From: JBIOJM01 sp044450785
GTDB lineage: Bacteria > Planctomycetota > Planctomycetia > Isosphaerales > Isosphaeraceae
Assembly (NCBI GenBank): GCA_044450785.1
Contig: JBIOJM010000008.1
Location: 1 to 64,000, forward strand
Reading direction: 5' to 3'
DNA length: 64,000 nt
This document shows positions 36,906 through 47,724 of this stretch, piece after piece. Each line of letters opens with the position of its first letter. The stretch's first letter is position 1. The notes under the pieces are model-generated. The model was not told the origin of the DNA and made no database searches. It saw nothing but the letters and a program-made list of their open reading frames with translations. The translations under genes and the position numbers were made by a program.

Positions 36906-37357
36906 CTCCGCTCAGATTCCATACCGCCTCCGATTCCGCCAACCCGCGCACGTCGATCTTGCCGGTGACGGCGGCGGAGTTGCCACGCTGGGCTTCGGCG
37001 GTGAGTTCGTCCAGTCTGGCTACTTCATTTTCAACGAAGACCGCGATTTCTATCTGTTCGCAAAGGGGCGGAACAACGACACGGATGCGCTGAACGAATT
37101 CAAGGTTTAGGTTCATCTGAGCGTCACTGACGACCTCGGGCTGCAGATCGATGTTGGCGAACTTCTCGGTGACCAGATAAAGCAGCTTGGCCCTGGCCAG
37201 CCGGTCGATCTGAATGTGGAAATCGAAGCTCTCGAAGATGTTTCTGACCGCGGGCGAAAACGCCTGAATGGAGGCGAAGAAGTTTTCCCTGATGTGGTCC
37301 TGGTCGCCCATCAGCGTCTTCATGTCCAGGGGCGACGTGTTGAAGAAGTGCTACCAA
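36850..37357 (-). pseudogene. hsdM-hsdS deletion relic (type I RM)
   Basis: One open frame joins two unrelated parts. The start, HFFNTSPLDMKTLMGDQDHI to SFDFHIQIDRLARAKLLYLV, is an internal segment of the type I methylase HsdM. From IRVVVPPLCEQIEIAVFVEN through ARLDELTAEAQ to AAVTGKIDVRG it is the C-terminus of specificity subunit HsdS. The catalytic NPPF part of HsdM and the DNA-recognition part of HsdS are gone. The 3' end runs into the tandem repeat. It cannot be a working methylase. Confidence 0.8.
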
Positions 37358-37410
37358 GGCCGTGTCGATGGGGAGCGCCCTCAACATCCTCTCAAGCGCC
37401 TCCTGGGCCC

Positions 37411-37758
37411 TTACCCAGCCGCCTTTACTTGGATGTACAACTTCTCCGGTGGCTCGGTGAAGTACCTCAGCAACGCTGGACAAAGCCAGCCTTCCATCTC
37501 TTTTTCTTCCCACCGGTACACATTGCCGCCGCCTTGCTCTCGCACCCACTCCAGAATGATCTGCGCATCGGGAAAGTAGCCCGATGAGAAGACCGCCAGG
37601 AAGCCTTGCTTGGCCCCCGGGATTGAAGCGGTGGCACGGTCAATCATCGTATCCGCACCGCCAACGAAGGGTTCCTTGACAAGCCCCACGCCTGGGTCGT
37701 CGAAAACCCACATGCCTTCCCATTTGTAGGGTTTTATAACAAAGATGGCGTTTTTCAT
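37411..37758 (-). CDS. DUF6717-like conserved protein
   Basis: A 115-aa protein; AGGAGG precedes the ATG. MKNAIFVIKPYKWEGMWVFD, then PFVGGADTMIDRAT, EWVREQGGGNVYRWEEKEME and GWLCPALLRYF. I recall this as a widespread short planctomycete family (DUF6717). No catalytic motif; unknown function. Its family-typical ending KLYIQVKAAG is complete. Confidence 0.7.
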   Translation of the reverse strand: MKNAIFVIKPYKWEGMWVFDDPGVGLVKEPFVGGADTMIDRATASIPGAKQGFLAVFSSGYFPDAQIILEWVREQGGGNVYRWEEKEMEGWLCPALLRYFTEPPEKLYIQVKAAG

Positions 37759-37838
37759 TGCTCCTCCTGGAAGAACGAATGCAGAGCCGCCAGCGTCTTC
37801 AGTCGCATCAGACGAGTGCGTCGCTGGCGCGGCGCACT

Positions 37839-38525
37839 TTACTCAGGTACGCGCTGGCGCCGCAGATCGTTCACGTACTGGTGAGCCAGGCGAGTGGTGA
37901 CCGGCAGGCGATACGTGGGCGCCGTGGCCAGAACGACGGCGATCGCGCTGGCCAGGTCGCACAGATGCCCGGGGGAGACAAACAGCGGCTTGACTCCCGT
38001 CCGGGTCCGCAGGACCGCGCCGATCGTCTCGCCGCCGTCGGTCAGGGGCGTCCACTCGCCGCGCGTGAGACCGGGCTCCTGGTAGTCCCCGCAAAGCCAC
38101 GACTTGGCACACCCGATCGTGGGTATCTCGAGATATAACCCGAGATGAGACGCGAGCCCCATTCGACGCGGGTGCGCGATGCCTTGTCCGTCGCACATCA
38201 AGATGTCAGGCCGAACCTTGAGTTGCTCGAACGCCTCGATCACCGCGGGTGCCTCCCGAAAGCTCAGTAGACCCGGGACGTAGGGAAACTTGGCCTCGGC
38301 CACGACGCCCGAGCGATCGATCACCTCAAAGGTCTCCGCCCGGAGCACAACCACCGCGGCGTGCAGCCACTTGCCGCGCAGATCGTAGGACACGTCGGCA
38401 CCGGCCAACGTCGTATACCGCGGCAAGGGCCGTCTCGCGTCCACCGCCGCGGCTAGCCGGAGTTGCAGGTCGCGCGCTTCAGCGGTCGTCAAGTCCCAGG
38501 AGTGCAGCGTCGATCTTCGAGCCAA
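37839..38525 (-). CDS. nfi: Endonuclease V
   Basis: Cleaves DNA next to deaminated adenine (deoxyinosine). 228 aa from a TTG at 38525 with AGGAGG 6 nt upstream; an upstream in-frame TTG would overlap the neighbouring gene by 44 bp and add no conserved residues. Seen: YTTLAGADVSYD (metal Asp), YVPGLLSFREAPAVIEAFEQ (YxPGxLxFRE signature), DILMCDGQGIAHPRRMGLAS and CAKSWLCGDY. Complete length. Confidence 0.9.
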   Translation of the reverse strand: MARRSTLHSWDLTTAEARDLQLRLAAAVDARRPLPRYTTLAGADVSYDLRGKWLHAAVVVLRAETFEVIDRSGVVAEAKFPYVPGLLSFREAPAVIEAFEQLKVRPDILMCDGQGIAHPRRMGLASHLGLYLEIPTIGCAKSWLCGDYQEPGLTRGEWTPLTDGGETIGAVLRTRTGVKPLFVSPGHLCDLASAIAVVLATAPTYRLPVTTRLAHQYVNDLRRQRVPE

Positions 38526-38544
38526 GCCAGACCTCCTCCGCGAC

Positions 38545-40815
38545 TCACGCTCCGTTCCTTTGTTCCGGGAGCTTCGAATGTGAGACAACTCTGGGCTGCA
38601 ACAGCGCCGAGAGCAAATAATAGCCGATCGCGATCCAGAGCAGACGGTTGAAACCGAGGATCAAGGAGAAGTACTCGCTCAGACCGCCCAGGATGATGCC
38701 CGCAATGTTCGACCCGAAATCGACGTCGGGCTGTGTGCTCGAACGAAACGCGGTGGCGAAGATCACGCCGGCGAAAAACACCGGCAGGTAGACCACGGCG
38801 CACGAGGCGATCACCCTGCTCGAGCCCGGCAGCGAGAGGAAGTCGTCCATGGGTATCCCGCTGTTGACCAGAAGCGCGGCAACCAGGAGCACATAATACG
38901 GCCAGAGCCGTCGCGGCCGCGCCGCCAGCACGTACAGGTTGCTCGCCAGGATCATGGTCAGGATCGCGAAGAAGACGATCGAGTTGACCATCCACGTCGC
39001 TCCGAAGAGCAAGGCCATGTGCACCACGCCCTTGGTTTCCAGGAGCATGAATCCTGCCCCCAGGAAGAACATCCGGCCGTTGGGCCGAGTCCGCCGCACG
39101 GGCGCAAAAGCCAGCAGGATCACCAGCGAGAGCACCGCCACGATCGCCATCCCACGCAGGTTGAGCGCGGGGATCGCCGGCTCGCGAAGGTAGAGAAACG
39201 GCCAGTCGTCGGTCGGGATGCGGTCGAAGCCCGGCATCTCGACCTCGGCCGGGCCCACCTTGAAGTACTCCGGCGCAACGACACCCACGATGACCGGAGG
39301 CGCCGGGCTGAATCCGTTCACCATCACATTGAACTGGGGCTCGGGATTGAGCCAGAAGAACCGCTCGGCCGCGAACTTCGACCGGATTGATTCAACCACC
39401 TTCGATGCACCGTCGCCGACCAGGAGGAACGTGATATAGCCGCGCTGGTTGTTGCTCTGCGCAATGATGCCTTGATATGGCAGCGAAACGATCATCGGCC
39501 GTGAGCCGAAGACCTTCTCGGCCAGTTTGACCAGTCGGCCCACGACCCAGCCTTGGCGATAGTAGTTGTACATCGCGAACACGCCGCCGGGCTTGAGCTT
39601 GGCCTTGACGTCACGAAGGGCCTGCTCGGTGAACAGGAAGCTTTCCAGGCGGACGCTGGTGTAGCTCGAATGCAAGGCCAGCGAATCGACCAGCGCATAG
39701 CTGATCAGATCGTAGCGTGAGGGCGTCTTGCGAAGGAAGCTGCGGCCGTCATCGAGGTGGATCGACACCCTCGAGTCGCTGTACGGCCGGTTGGGATGAT
39801 GGTTTCGCCCCAGCTCGTTGATCACCGGGTCGATCTCGACGGCGTCAACGTGACGGGCACCGAAGGACAGCGCCGCGGCGACGTCATTGCCCGAGCCGGC
39901 CCCAATGATCAGCACATCGTCGAACGGCTTGCGACCCGAGTCGCGGTTGAGCAGGTGCGGCAGGAGATAGCCCGGGCCATGAAGTTCGACCCGCAGCATT
40001 ACTTGGTGCTGGATGTTGTTGACGTCGATCGACATGGAGCGCGGCTTGAACCGGACCTGGTAATAGGGAGACCAGATGACCTCCATCGGCCAGCCCAGTG
40101 AGTCTCGGGGCCAGTCCACCGCCGCGACCAGCCCGAGAACACCCAGCCCACCCAGAGCGTGGAGCCAACGCCAGTGCGCGACGTAACAAACCCCGATCGT
40201 CAATCCGATGAGAAACCAGAACGGCGCGGGAACGCGGAAGTAGGACATCACGCCAAAGACCGCGATGCCCGTCAGGCTGCCGAGAATGTCGGCCGTGTAG
40301 GCCAGCATCCGGTTGTCGATGGCGGCAAACCGGCGCCCCATCTCCTGGCCCGGTCCCACGAACATGAGCGCGATCACCACAAAGAAATATGACGCCAGCA
40401 ATTCGATCGGCACAACCCATTTCGACGGGTCCCTCACCCGTGTGTCGGTCCCGAAATAGATCAGTTGAGGCGACTGCTGCGATCCGACGCCGATCATGAG
40501 CTGGCTGAAGGCGTTGTACGCCCACAAGAACCCGCATGCCGAGGCCGTCGCCACGATCGCCAGGGGAACCAGCCCGTTGATCCACGACCACCGTCGCGCC
40601 GACGCGAGACAGCCCACCGAGACCCCCAGGAAGCAGGCCATCAATACGATGTTGGTAAAGAACGTCAGGAAGATCACCGTGCTGCCGAACCATCGAATGC
40701 ACGCCAGCTCGAAGAAGAGAATGAAGAAGCTGATCACGAACAGCTCGACGCTCGCGCGCACCGCGCCGGCCCGAGGCGGTAGGACGATCTGGATTTCAGG
40801 AGTCGGCGATGACAT
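38545..40815 (-). CDS. Membrane protein with spermidine-synthase-like domain
   Basis: A 756-aa protein. About six membrane helices come first (SFFILFFELACIRWFGSTVI onward). Then a Rossmann methyltransferase core: DDVLIIGAGSGNDVAAALSF, HVDAVEIDPVINELG, SIHLDDGRSFLRK and KLKPGGVFAMYNYY, as in spermidine synthase-like domains. At least six more helices follow. The fusion is known from several bacteria; the aminopropyl-transfer activity is unproven. ATG 40815 lacks a clear Shine-Dalgarno; an upstream TTG adds eight residues. Confidence 0.8.
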   Translation of the reverse strand: MSSPTPEIQIVLPPRAGAVRASVELFVISFFILFFELACIRWFGSTVIFLTFFTNIVLMACFLGVSVGCLASARRWSWINGLVPLAIVATASACGFLWAYNAFSQLMIGVGSQQSPQLIYFGTDTRVRDPSKWVVPIELLASYFFVVIALMFVGPGQEMGRRFAAIDNRMLAYTADILGSLTGIAVFGVMSYFRVPAPFWFLIGLTIGVCYVAHWRWLHALGGLGVLGLVAAVDWPRDSLGWPMEVIWSPYYQVRFKPRSMSIDVNNIQHQVMLRVELHGPGYLLPHLLNRDSGRKPFDDVLIIGAGSGNDVAAALSFGARHVDAVEIDPVINELGRNHHPNRPYSDSRVSIHLDDGRSFLRKTPSRYDLISYALVDSLALHSSYTSVRLESFLFTEQALRDVKAKLKPGGVFAMYNYYRQGWVVGRLVKLAEKVFGSRPMIVSLPYQGIIAQSNNQRGYITFLLVGDGASKVVESIRSKFAAERFFWLNPEPQFNVMVNGFSPAPPVIVGVVAPEYFKVGPAEVEMPGFDRIPTDDWPFLYLREPAIPALNLRGMAIVAVLSLVILLAFAPVRRTRPNGRMFFLGAGFMLLETKGVVHMALLFGATWMVNSIVFFAILTMILASNLYVLAARPRRLWPYYVLLVAALLVNSGIPMDDFLSLPGSSRVIASCAVVYLPVFFAGVIFATAFRSSTQPDVDFGSNIAGIILGGLSEYFSLILGFNRLLWIAIGYYLLSALLQPRVVSHSKLPEQRNGA

Positions 40816-40839
40816 GGGTGTCGACGAAAAGTGGGTCAA

Positions 40840-41910
40840 TCAGTAAACGAGCGTCATCGCCGAAATCAGCGCCGGCTCGATCTGGCGAATGACATTGGCG
40901 GCATGTTCGACCTGCTCGCGCGTCACGTCGAGGTGGGTACATGCACGCAGGACCTGGGTGCCGGGCACGCTGACCAGGATGTCGCGAGAGCGAAGGTAGG
41001 CGGCCACCTCGGCAGCCGTCCCCACGGCGGGTCCGACGGAGACCCAGACTAGGTTGGTCTCGACCGGGCCGCAGTCGAGCGTGAAGCCGTCGGTGCCGGC
41101 GAACGCATCGGCCAGCACCTGGGCGTTGGCATGATCCTCGCTCATGCGATCGACGTGATGCTCGAGCGCGTGGAGGGCGCCGGCGGCGATGATTCCAACC
41201 TGCCGCATTGCACCGCCGAAGACCTGTCGTAGCCGCCGCGCACGGCGGATCGCGTCGCCCGAGCCAGCCAGTGCCGAGCCGATCGGGGCCCCCAGCCCCT
41301 TGGAAAAGCAGATCGAGACCGTGTCGAAGTGCTGCGCCCAATCTCGCGCCCGGCGGCCCGAGGCCACAACCGCGTTCATCAACCGCGCTCCGTCAAGGTG
41401 CATGGCCAGGTTGTGCTCCCGAGCCCAGCGCGCGATCTCCGCAATGCTGCCGATTGAATGGATTCGGCCTCCACCGCGATTGTGGGTGTTCTCCAGACAG
41501 ATCAGCCGGGTTCGGACATAGTGGACGTCATGGACGGGCCGGATCGCGTCGCGCAGGTCGTCGAGCGACAACAGACCATGATCCCCGTCGAACGTCCGCG
41601 CGGTCACGCCCGAGAGTCTTGCAATCCCTCCAGCCTCCCAGACGTAGACGTGCGACGTCCTGGCGCACAACAGCTCGTCGCCCGGTTGCGTATTCACGCC
41701 GACGGCGATCTGGTTGGCCATCGTGCCCGACGGAACGAACAGGGCCTCCTCCTTGCCGAGCAGCTCGGCCGTCCGGGCCTCGAGGACCTTGACCGTCGGG
41801 TCGTCACCGAAGACGTCGTCGCCGACCTCCGCATCGGCCATCGCCCGCCGCATCGCCGGGGTTGGCTTGGTCACCGTGTCAGACCGCAAGTCGATCAAGG
41901 GTCGGTGCAT
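40840..41910 (-). CDS. ltaE: Low-specificity L-threonine aldolase
   Basis: PLP enzyme cleaving L-threonine and L-allo-threonine to glycine and acetaldehyde. 356 aa. IDLRSDTVTKPTPAMRRAMA at the N-terminus, EALFVPSGTMANQIA, CLENTHNRGGGRI, LHLDGAR-type MHLDGARLMNA and the PLP Lys in VSICFSKGLGAPIGSALAG are all present. Complete. The next minus-strand gene starts 25 bp after its stop. Confidence 0.93.
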   Translation of the reverse strand: MHRPLIDLRSDTVTKPTPAMRRAMADAEVGDDVFGDDPTVKVLEARTAELLGKEEALFVPSGTMANQIAVGVNTQPGDELLCARTSHVYVWEAGGIARLSGVTARTFDGDHGLLSLDDLRDAIRPVHDVHYVRTRLICLENTHNRGGGRIHSIGSIAEIARWAREHNLAMHLDGARLMNAVVASGRRARDWAQHFDTVSICFSKGLGAPIGSALAGSGDAIRRARRLRQVFGGAMRQVGIIAAGALHALEHHVDRMSEDHANAQVLADAFAGTDGFTLDCGPVETNLVWVSVGPAVGTAAEVAAYLRSRDILVSVPGTQVLRACTHLDVTREQVEHAANVIRQIEPALISAMTLVY

Positions 41911-42048
41911 GTCGTCTTCTCCCAGCCACGATTAGAAGTCGCCTCCCGGTTGATTCTAGCCGCGCTTGCGAGCGTGAGGAACCAGGCAACCTGTCCAGGA
42001 TCTCCGACTCCCGGCGACAAAGCGAGGTTTGCACGGTAAAACATTACT

Positions 42049-42465
42049 ATGGAATCGACTGTGAACCAGATCCAGAGCCCGGCTGCCCCGGCCGAACCGG
42101 AAGGGTTTCTTCCAGTGATCCGCGAATATATCGGCATCAAGCCCGGCTTCTGCGGGGGTAAGCCCCATATTCTCGGCCACCGCATCAAGGTCGAGGACGT
42201 GGCCACATGGCACGAGCGGATTGGGATGAGCGCGGCTGAAATCGTCGATCATCACCCCACGATTTCGCTGGCTGAGGTCCACGCGGCCCTTGCTTATTAC
42301 TATGGCCATCGCGAGCAGATCGAGGCCGACATTCGGGAAGGGGACGAGTTCGTGGAAAAGCTGAGGAAGGGACAACCGTCCATCTTCGAAAAGGCGCAGC
42401 AACGGAATGCCCAGAACGATTCGCTTCCACCTGAAGGACGCACTCGGTCTCGGTCAGATCATTGA
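42049..42465 (+). CDS. DUF433 antitoxin-like protein
   Basis: A 138-aa protein. EYIGIKPGFCGGKPHILGHR, IKVEDVATWHERIGMSAAEI and HPTISLAEVHAALAYYYGHR are the DUF433 (Vap B45-like) winged-helix core. The ~30-residue C-terminal tail continues in a frame overlapping the relic partner gene. DUF433 normally pairs with a DUF5615 PIN-like toxin, which is destroyed here. Confidence 0.82.
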   Translation: MESTVNQIQSPAAPAEPEGFLPVIREYIGIKPGFCGGKPHILGHRIKVEDVATWHERIGMSAAEIVDHHPTISLAEVHAALAYYYGHREQIEADIREGDEFVEKLRKGQPSIFEKAQQRNAQNDSLPPEGRTRSRSDH

Positions 42466-42532
42466 CGGCCTGGTCCTCATCCGGGAGATTTACGACCCCG
42501 AGGAACTGGTTGACCGCGTCGAATACCTCTGA
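42407..42532 (+). pseudogene. DUF5615 PIN-like toxin relic
   Basis: A 41-codon frame starting MPRTIRFHL, the usual DUF5615 start, then jumping after a few residues to IIDGLVLIREIYDPEELVDR and VEYL-stop, the usual DUF5615 end. The ~60-70 residues between, with the catalytic acidic residues, are missing. It overlaps the DUF433 gene as intact partners do. An in-frame internal deletion explains it. Confidence 0.75.
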
Positions 42533-42754
42533 CTTCATCGTGTAGCCGTTCGATTCTTTGCCGGCGCAACGCGACTGTCAACCTCGTCGGCCGATCTGGC
42601 CCTCGGATCAAGGCCGCTCGATTCGAGAAGATCCGGCGATCGGATCGCCCCGGACGGCGGCCGTGACCTCGCATGGGAACGACGTTCGCCCTCTGGTACA
42701 ATTCGGCGTGGATTTCGATCCCGACGGCATCCGCGATCAAAACGGTGTGCCCCC

Positions 42755-44584
42755 ATGGGCTATCATTCGCTGTCGGAATGCGTCCGCGACCTGGAGCGAA
42801 CCGGGCAGCTCGTCGTCATCGACCAGGAGGTCGACCCCTACCTGGAAGTCGCCGCCGTTCAGCGGCGGGTTTATCAGGCGGGCGGGCCGGCCCTTCTGTT
42901 CCGCCGTGCCAAGGGAACTGCGTTCCCACTCCTGGGCAACCTGTTCGGCACGGTGGAGCGGGCGAAATTCCTGTTTCGCGATGCGCTCGACTCGGTGCGC
43001 CGATTGGTCGAGCTCAAGGTTGAGCCGGGCGCCTTCGGCAAGGACCCCTGGCGCTACCGCGGCATGCCCCGCGCGCTCTGGCGGTTGCTGCCGCGGCGAG
43101 TACGCTCCGGGCCGATCCTCGCTCATCAAATCGCGATCGACCAGCTTCCGCGCATTCAGTGCTGGCCGATGGACGGCGGCCCATTCATCACCTTGCCCGA
43201 GGTCTACACCGAGGATCCCGACCGGCCGGGCCTGGGCAGATCGAACCTGGGGATGTACCGCGTCCAGCTCGCCGGCAACCAGTACGTGTTGAATCGCGAA
43301 GTCGGCCTCCATTATCAGATCCACCGGGGAATCGGGGTGCACCATGCGGCGGCGATCCGGCGCGGCGAGGCCCTGCGGGTCAACGTCTTCGTCGGCGGCC
43401 CTCCCGCCTTGACGGTCGCCGCGGTCATGCCCCTGCCCGAGGGGCTGCCCGAGCTGGCGTTCGCCGGCGCCCTGGGAGGCCGGCGCGTCCCCATGGTCGC
43501 GCCCGATGGTTGCCTCCCCATGCCGGCCCAGGCCGATTTTGTCATCCGCGGGTCGATCGATCCCCTGGTTCGCAAGCCCGAGGGGCCCTTCGGAGACCAC
43601 CTCGGCTATTACAGCCTCAAGCACGACTTCCCGGTCCTGCGCGTCGAACGTGTCTACCACCGCGACGGGGCCATCTGGCCTTTCACCTCGGTCGGACGTC
43701 CACCCCAGGAGGATACGTCCTTCGGCGCCTTGATTCACGAGCTGACCGGGCCGATCATCCCGAGCGTGATCCCCGGCCTCCACGCTGTCCATGCCGTCGA
43801 CGCCGCCGGAGTCCACCCCCTGCTCCTGGCCATCGCCAGCGAGCGTTACGTGCCCGATGCCAAGGTGCGACGGCCCCAGGAGGTCCTGACCATCGCCAAC
43901 GCCATCCTCGGTCAAGGTCAGCTCTCACTGGCCAAATACCTGCTCATCGTCGCCCGGGAAGACGAACCGGCACTCGACATCCACGACGTCTCAGGCTTCC
44001 TCGGCCACCTGCTCCGGCGCGTCGACTGGAGGGCCGACCTGCACTTCCAGACCCAGACGACGATCGACACGCTCGACTACTCGGGCCATGGATTGAACCA
44101 GGGGTCGAAGGTCGTCATCGCGGCCGCGGGTGAACCGCGTCGTGCCCTGCCCCTGGAGCGACCCGCCGGCATGCGCCTGCCCGATGGCTTCCACGACCCC
44201 AGGGTGGCTCTCCCCGGCATCCTGGCTGTCCAGGGGCCGCCCTATCGTGACGGCTCCGGAGACGCCGTGTGCTTCTGCCGCCAGTTCGGCGACGACGACC
44301 CGATCCGCGGCTTCCCCCTGATCGTGATCGTCGACGACAGCGAATTCACTGCTCGGACCGAACGAAACTTCCTCTGGGTTACCTTCACCCGCTCCGATCC
44401 CGCGGCCGACATCGAGGGGATCGGGGCATTCATCGACAAGAAACACTGGGGCTGCAGCGGCCCTCTAGTCATCGACGCACGGATCAAGCCCCACCACGCT
44501 CCCCCCCTGGTCGACGATCCCGAGATCGAGCGTCGTGTGGACGACCTGGCCGCGCCCGGCGGCCCGCTGCACGGGGTTTACTGA
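42755..44584 (+). CDS. UbiD-family decarboxylase (MqnL-like)
   Basis: A 609-aa prenylated-FMN-dependent decarboxylase. Seen: GTAFPLLGNLFGTVERAKF, NLGMYRVQLAGNQYVLNREV (Arg of the E-R-E set), HYQIHRGIGVHHAAA, and EGPFGDHLGYYSLKHDFP (acidic residues). Also ITLPEVYTEDP. In futalosine organisms the UbiD homologue removes the carboxyl group from prenylated dihydroxynaphthoate, with UbiX supplying the cofactor (14895). It is longer than E. coli UbiD (497 aa). Separate from the other pathway genes by 26 kb. Confidence 0.87.
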   Translation: MGYHSLSECVRDLERTGQLVVIDQEVDPYLEVAAVQRRVYQAGGPALLFRRAKGTAFPLLGNLFGTVERAKFLFRDALDSVRRLVELKVEPGAFGKDPWRYRGMPRALWRLLPRRVRSGPILAHQIAIDQLPRIQCWPMDGGPFITLPEVYTEDPDRPGLGRSNLGMYRVQLAGNQYVLNREVGLHYQIHRGIGVHHAAAIRRGEALRVNVFVGGPPALTVAAVMPLPEGLPELAFAGALGGRRVPMVAPDGCLPMPAQADFVIRGSIDPLVRKPEGPFGDHLGYYSLKHDFPVLRVERVYHRDGAIWPFTSVGRPPQEDTSFGALIHELTGPIIPSVIPGLHAVHAVDAAGVHPLLLAIASERYVPDAKVRRPQEVLTIANAILGQGQLSLAKYLLIVAREDEPALDIHDVSGFLGHLLRRVDWRADLHFQTQTTIDTLDYSGHGLNQGSKVVIAAAGEPRRALPLERPAGMRLPDGFHDPRVALPGILAVQGPPYRDGSGDAVCFCRQFGDDDPIRGFPLIVIVDDSEFTARTERNFLWVTFTRSDPAADIEGIGAFIDKKHWGCSGPLVIDARIKPHHAPPLVDDPEIERRVDDLAAPGGPLHGVY

Positions 44585-44724
44585 TATCGGAGCGGCCGCA
44601 TCGGAGCAAGCCGCATCGACGATTGCGCTCGCTCGCCTGCTCAGATCGGTTCCCTTTCAGGCCATCTGCTGAGTACAATTAGCCCTCCGTCGTCTCACAC
44701 TATATCCAGAAAGGAGTCGACCCG

Positions 44725-45984
<1,260 letters not shown>

Positions 45985-46059
45985 AGCCGGATCGATCGCG
46001 GCTCGAGCCGCCGTCCATCCCTTCAATCATCTTTCAAAGCAATCACCGAGGAGCCGCTC

Positions 46060-47415
46060 ATGCCCAGCGCCCATCACCCCCTCTGTACGCGACGGCAGTT
46101 GATCCGTAGAGCGGGAGGTCTTCTGCTCGCCGCCTACTCTGCGGAACGCGCGTGGGCGCGATCGGATCAGGAGCACAAGCCAGTCCCGGTCACCAATCCT
46201 CGGGCGATTGCGGGCGACCACGTCGAACCGGCCTGGGATGAGATGTTGACCATCACTGTCGGCACAAGGAATGCCGACCTGGTGGGAACGACCGACCGGG
46301 CGATCCAGGCCGCGGTCGACTTTGTCGCCCTGCGCGGGGGCGGGACGGTCCGCATCTTGCCGGGAACGTATCGGCTTCGCAACGCCGTCTCTCTGTCGTC
46401 GCGGCTCCGCATCGTGGGCAGCGGCCCCGACACCTTCCTGATCAAGGATTCTTCAACCACCACCAAGCTGGCGGCAAACTCCGACTGGTACGACCAGGAG
46501 ATCACGCTCGCCGACGCACGAGGGTTCCGGCTCGGTGACGGCGTCTGCTTGCGAGCGAAGAACCCCTCGAACGGGGGTCAAGTCGTGATCAAACGAACGC
46601 TTGTGGCCCGGTCGGGAAATCGGTTCAAGCTCGATCGGGCGCTCCGCGAGAACTTGTGGCTCCAGGGACAGCCGACCGCCGCGACCCTCTTCCCCTTGAT
46701 CTCGGGCGAGAACATCGCCGGCGTGGTCATCGAGGACCTCGCACTCGACGGTAACCGGGACAACAACGAAAACCTCGACGGCAACTACGCCGGCTGCATC
46801 TTCCTTCAGGATTGCAAGGACGTGACGGTTCGCAAGGTGATCGCGCGGCACAACAACGGCGACGGTATCAGTTGGCAGGTCTGCCACGACGTGCGGGTCG
46901 AGAATTGTCACAGCCACGACCATGCCGGGTTGGGACTGCACCCCGGCTCCGGCTCGCAGCGGCCGATCATTCGCGAGAACCGCGTCGAGCGCAACCAGAT
47001 CGGGATCTTCTTCTGCTGGGGGGTGCGATTCGGACTGGCTGAAAACAATACCATCTCTGAAGCGCGCACCGCGGGGATCTCGATCGGGCACCGCGACACC
47101 GACAACCTGATCCGCGGCAATTCGATCAGCAAAAGCGGACAGGTCGGCATCCTGTTCCGCGAGGAGACTTCTGACTTCGGCCCGCACCGCAATCGCTGCG
47201 AGCGCAACCAGATTCTCGACAGCGGGCCCCAGGATGGCGTCGGTATCGACGTGAGAGGTCACACCGAGGCCGTTACCTTGTCGCAAAACGGGGTGCGCGA
47301 ATCCCGCAAACCCATGTCGCGAATCGGAATTCGGATCGGCCCCAAGGCCCGCGACATCACCCTCGCCAACAACCAGATTGAAGGCTATGCGGTGAACGTC
47401 TCGGATTTAAGATAA
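46060..47415 (+). CDS. Tat-exported right-handed beta-helix protein
   Basis: A 451-aa protein. N-terminus CTRRQLIRRAGGLLLAAYSA is a twin-arginine signal. The mature part has repeated parallel-beta-helix coils: VRKVIARHNNGDGISWQVCH, PIIRENRVERNQIGIFFCWG, GLAENNTISEARTAGISIGH, DNLIRGNSISKSGQVGILFR. Pectate-lyase_3/NosD-like fold; polysaccharide lyase or hydrolase activity is possible but no catalytic triad is obvious. The 3' end overlaps the convergent small gene. Confidence 0.82.
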   Translation: MPSAHHPLCTRRQLIRRAGGLLLAAYSAERAWARSDQEHKPVPVTNPRAIAGDHVEPAWDEMLTITVGTRNADLVGTTDRAIQAAVDFVALRGGGTVRILPGTYRLRNAVSLSSRLRIVGSGPDTFLIKDSSTTTKLAANSDWYDQEITLADARGFRLGDGVCLRAKNPSNGGQVVIKRTLVARSGNRFKLDRALRENLWLQGQPTAATLFPLISGENIAGVVIEDLALDGNRDNNENLDGNYAGCIFLQDCKDVTVRKVIARHNNGDGISWQVCHDVRVENCHSHDHAGLGLHPGSGSQRPIIRENRVERNQIGIFFCWGVRFGLAENNTISEARTAGISIGHRDTDNLIRGNSISKSGQVGILFREETSDFGPHRNRCERNQILDSGPQDGVGIDVRGHTEAVTLSQNGVRESRKPMSRIGIRIGPKARDITLANNQIEGYAVNVSDLR

Positions 47416-47707
47416 ACTCGTGACTCATGAGGTCGCCGGTGCGCCACGGGTCCTTCGATTCATCCTCCCAGATCCACAATAACCGCGCCGCAGCGGCCGT
47501 CGATTCCCTCTCTCCGTCCAGTCGACCGAGGTACGTGGAAAATCCGGATAACAATGGGGCCGCCAGTTCCGACCAACGGTGAGGATCGTGCCCGGCGGGG
47601 CTCGCCACCGACCTCCAGAGGCTGTCCAGGCTCACCTGGTCTCCTCCGAAGATCTCGACCTGCTGCCTGAGCGCGAGTCGCGCCCAACCGATCTTTTCGA
47701 TGCGCAT
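47357..47707 (-). CDS. Small conserved protein, C-terminus likely lost
   Basis: A 116-aa protein. ATG 47707 has AAGGAG 7 nt upstream; an in-frame ATG at 47728 overlaps the cysA remnant. Seen: LWRSVASPAGHDPHRWSELA, PLLSGFSTYL and DPWRTGDLMSHEFI. I recall this motif set from short planctomycete proteins that continue after HEFI with about 15 more conserved residues. Here the sequence turns into NPRRSPHSLQSG and stops inside the neighbouring beta-helix gene, suggesting 3' truncation. Confidence 0.5.
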   Translation of the reverse strand: MRIEKIGWARLALRQQVEIFGGDQVSLDSLWRSVASPAGHDPHRWSELAAPLLSGFSTYLGRLDGERESTAAAARLLWIWEDESKDPWRTGDLMSHEFILNPRRSPHSLQSGCWRG

Positions 47708-47724
47708 CACTGTTTTCTCCTTGA

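Noticed and set aside
36572..36922. A minus-strand reading frame with a repeated 38-residue Arg/Cys-rich unit that looks like a repeat protein
   Set aside because: It is only the translation of the 114-bp palindromic DNA repeat; composition is noncoding-like and no start signal precedes it.
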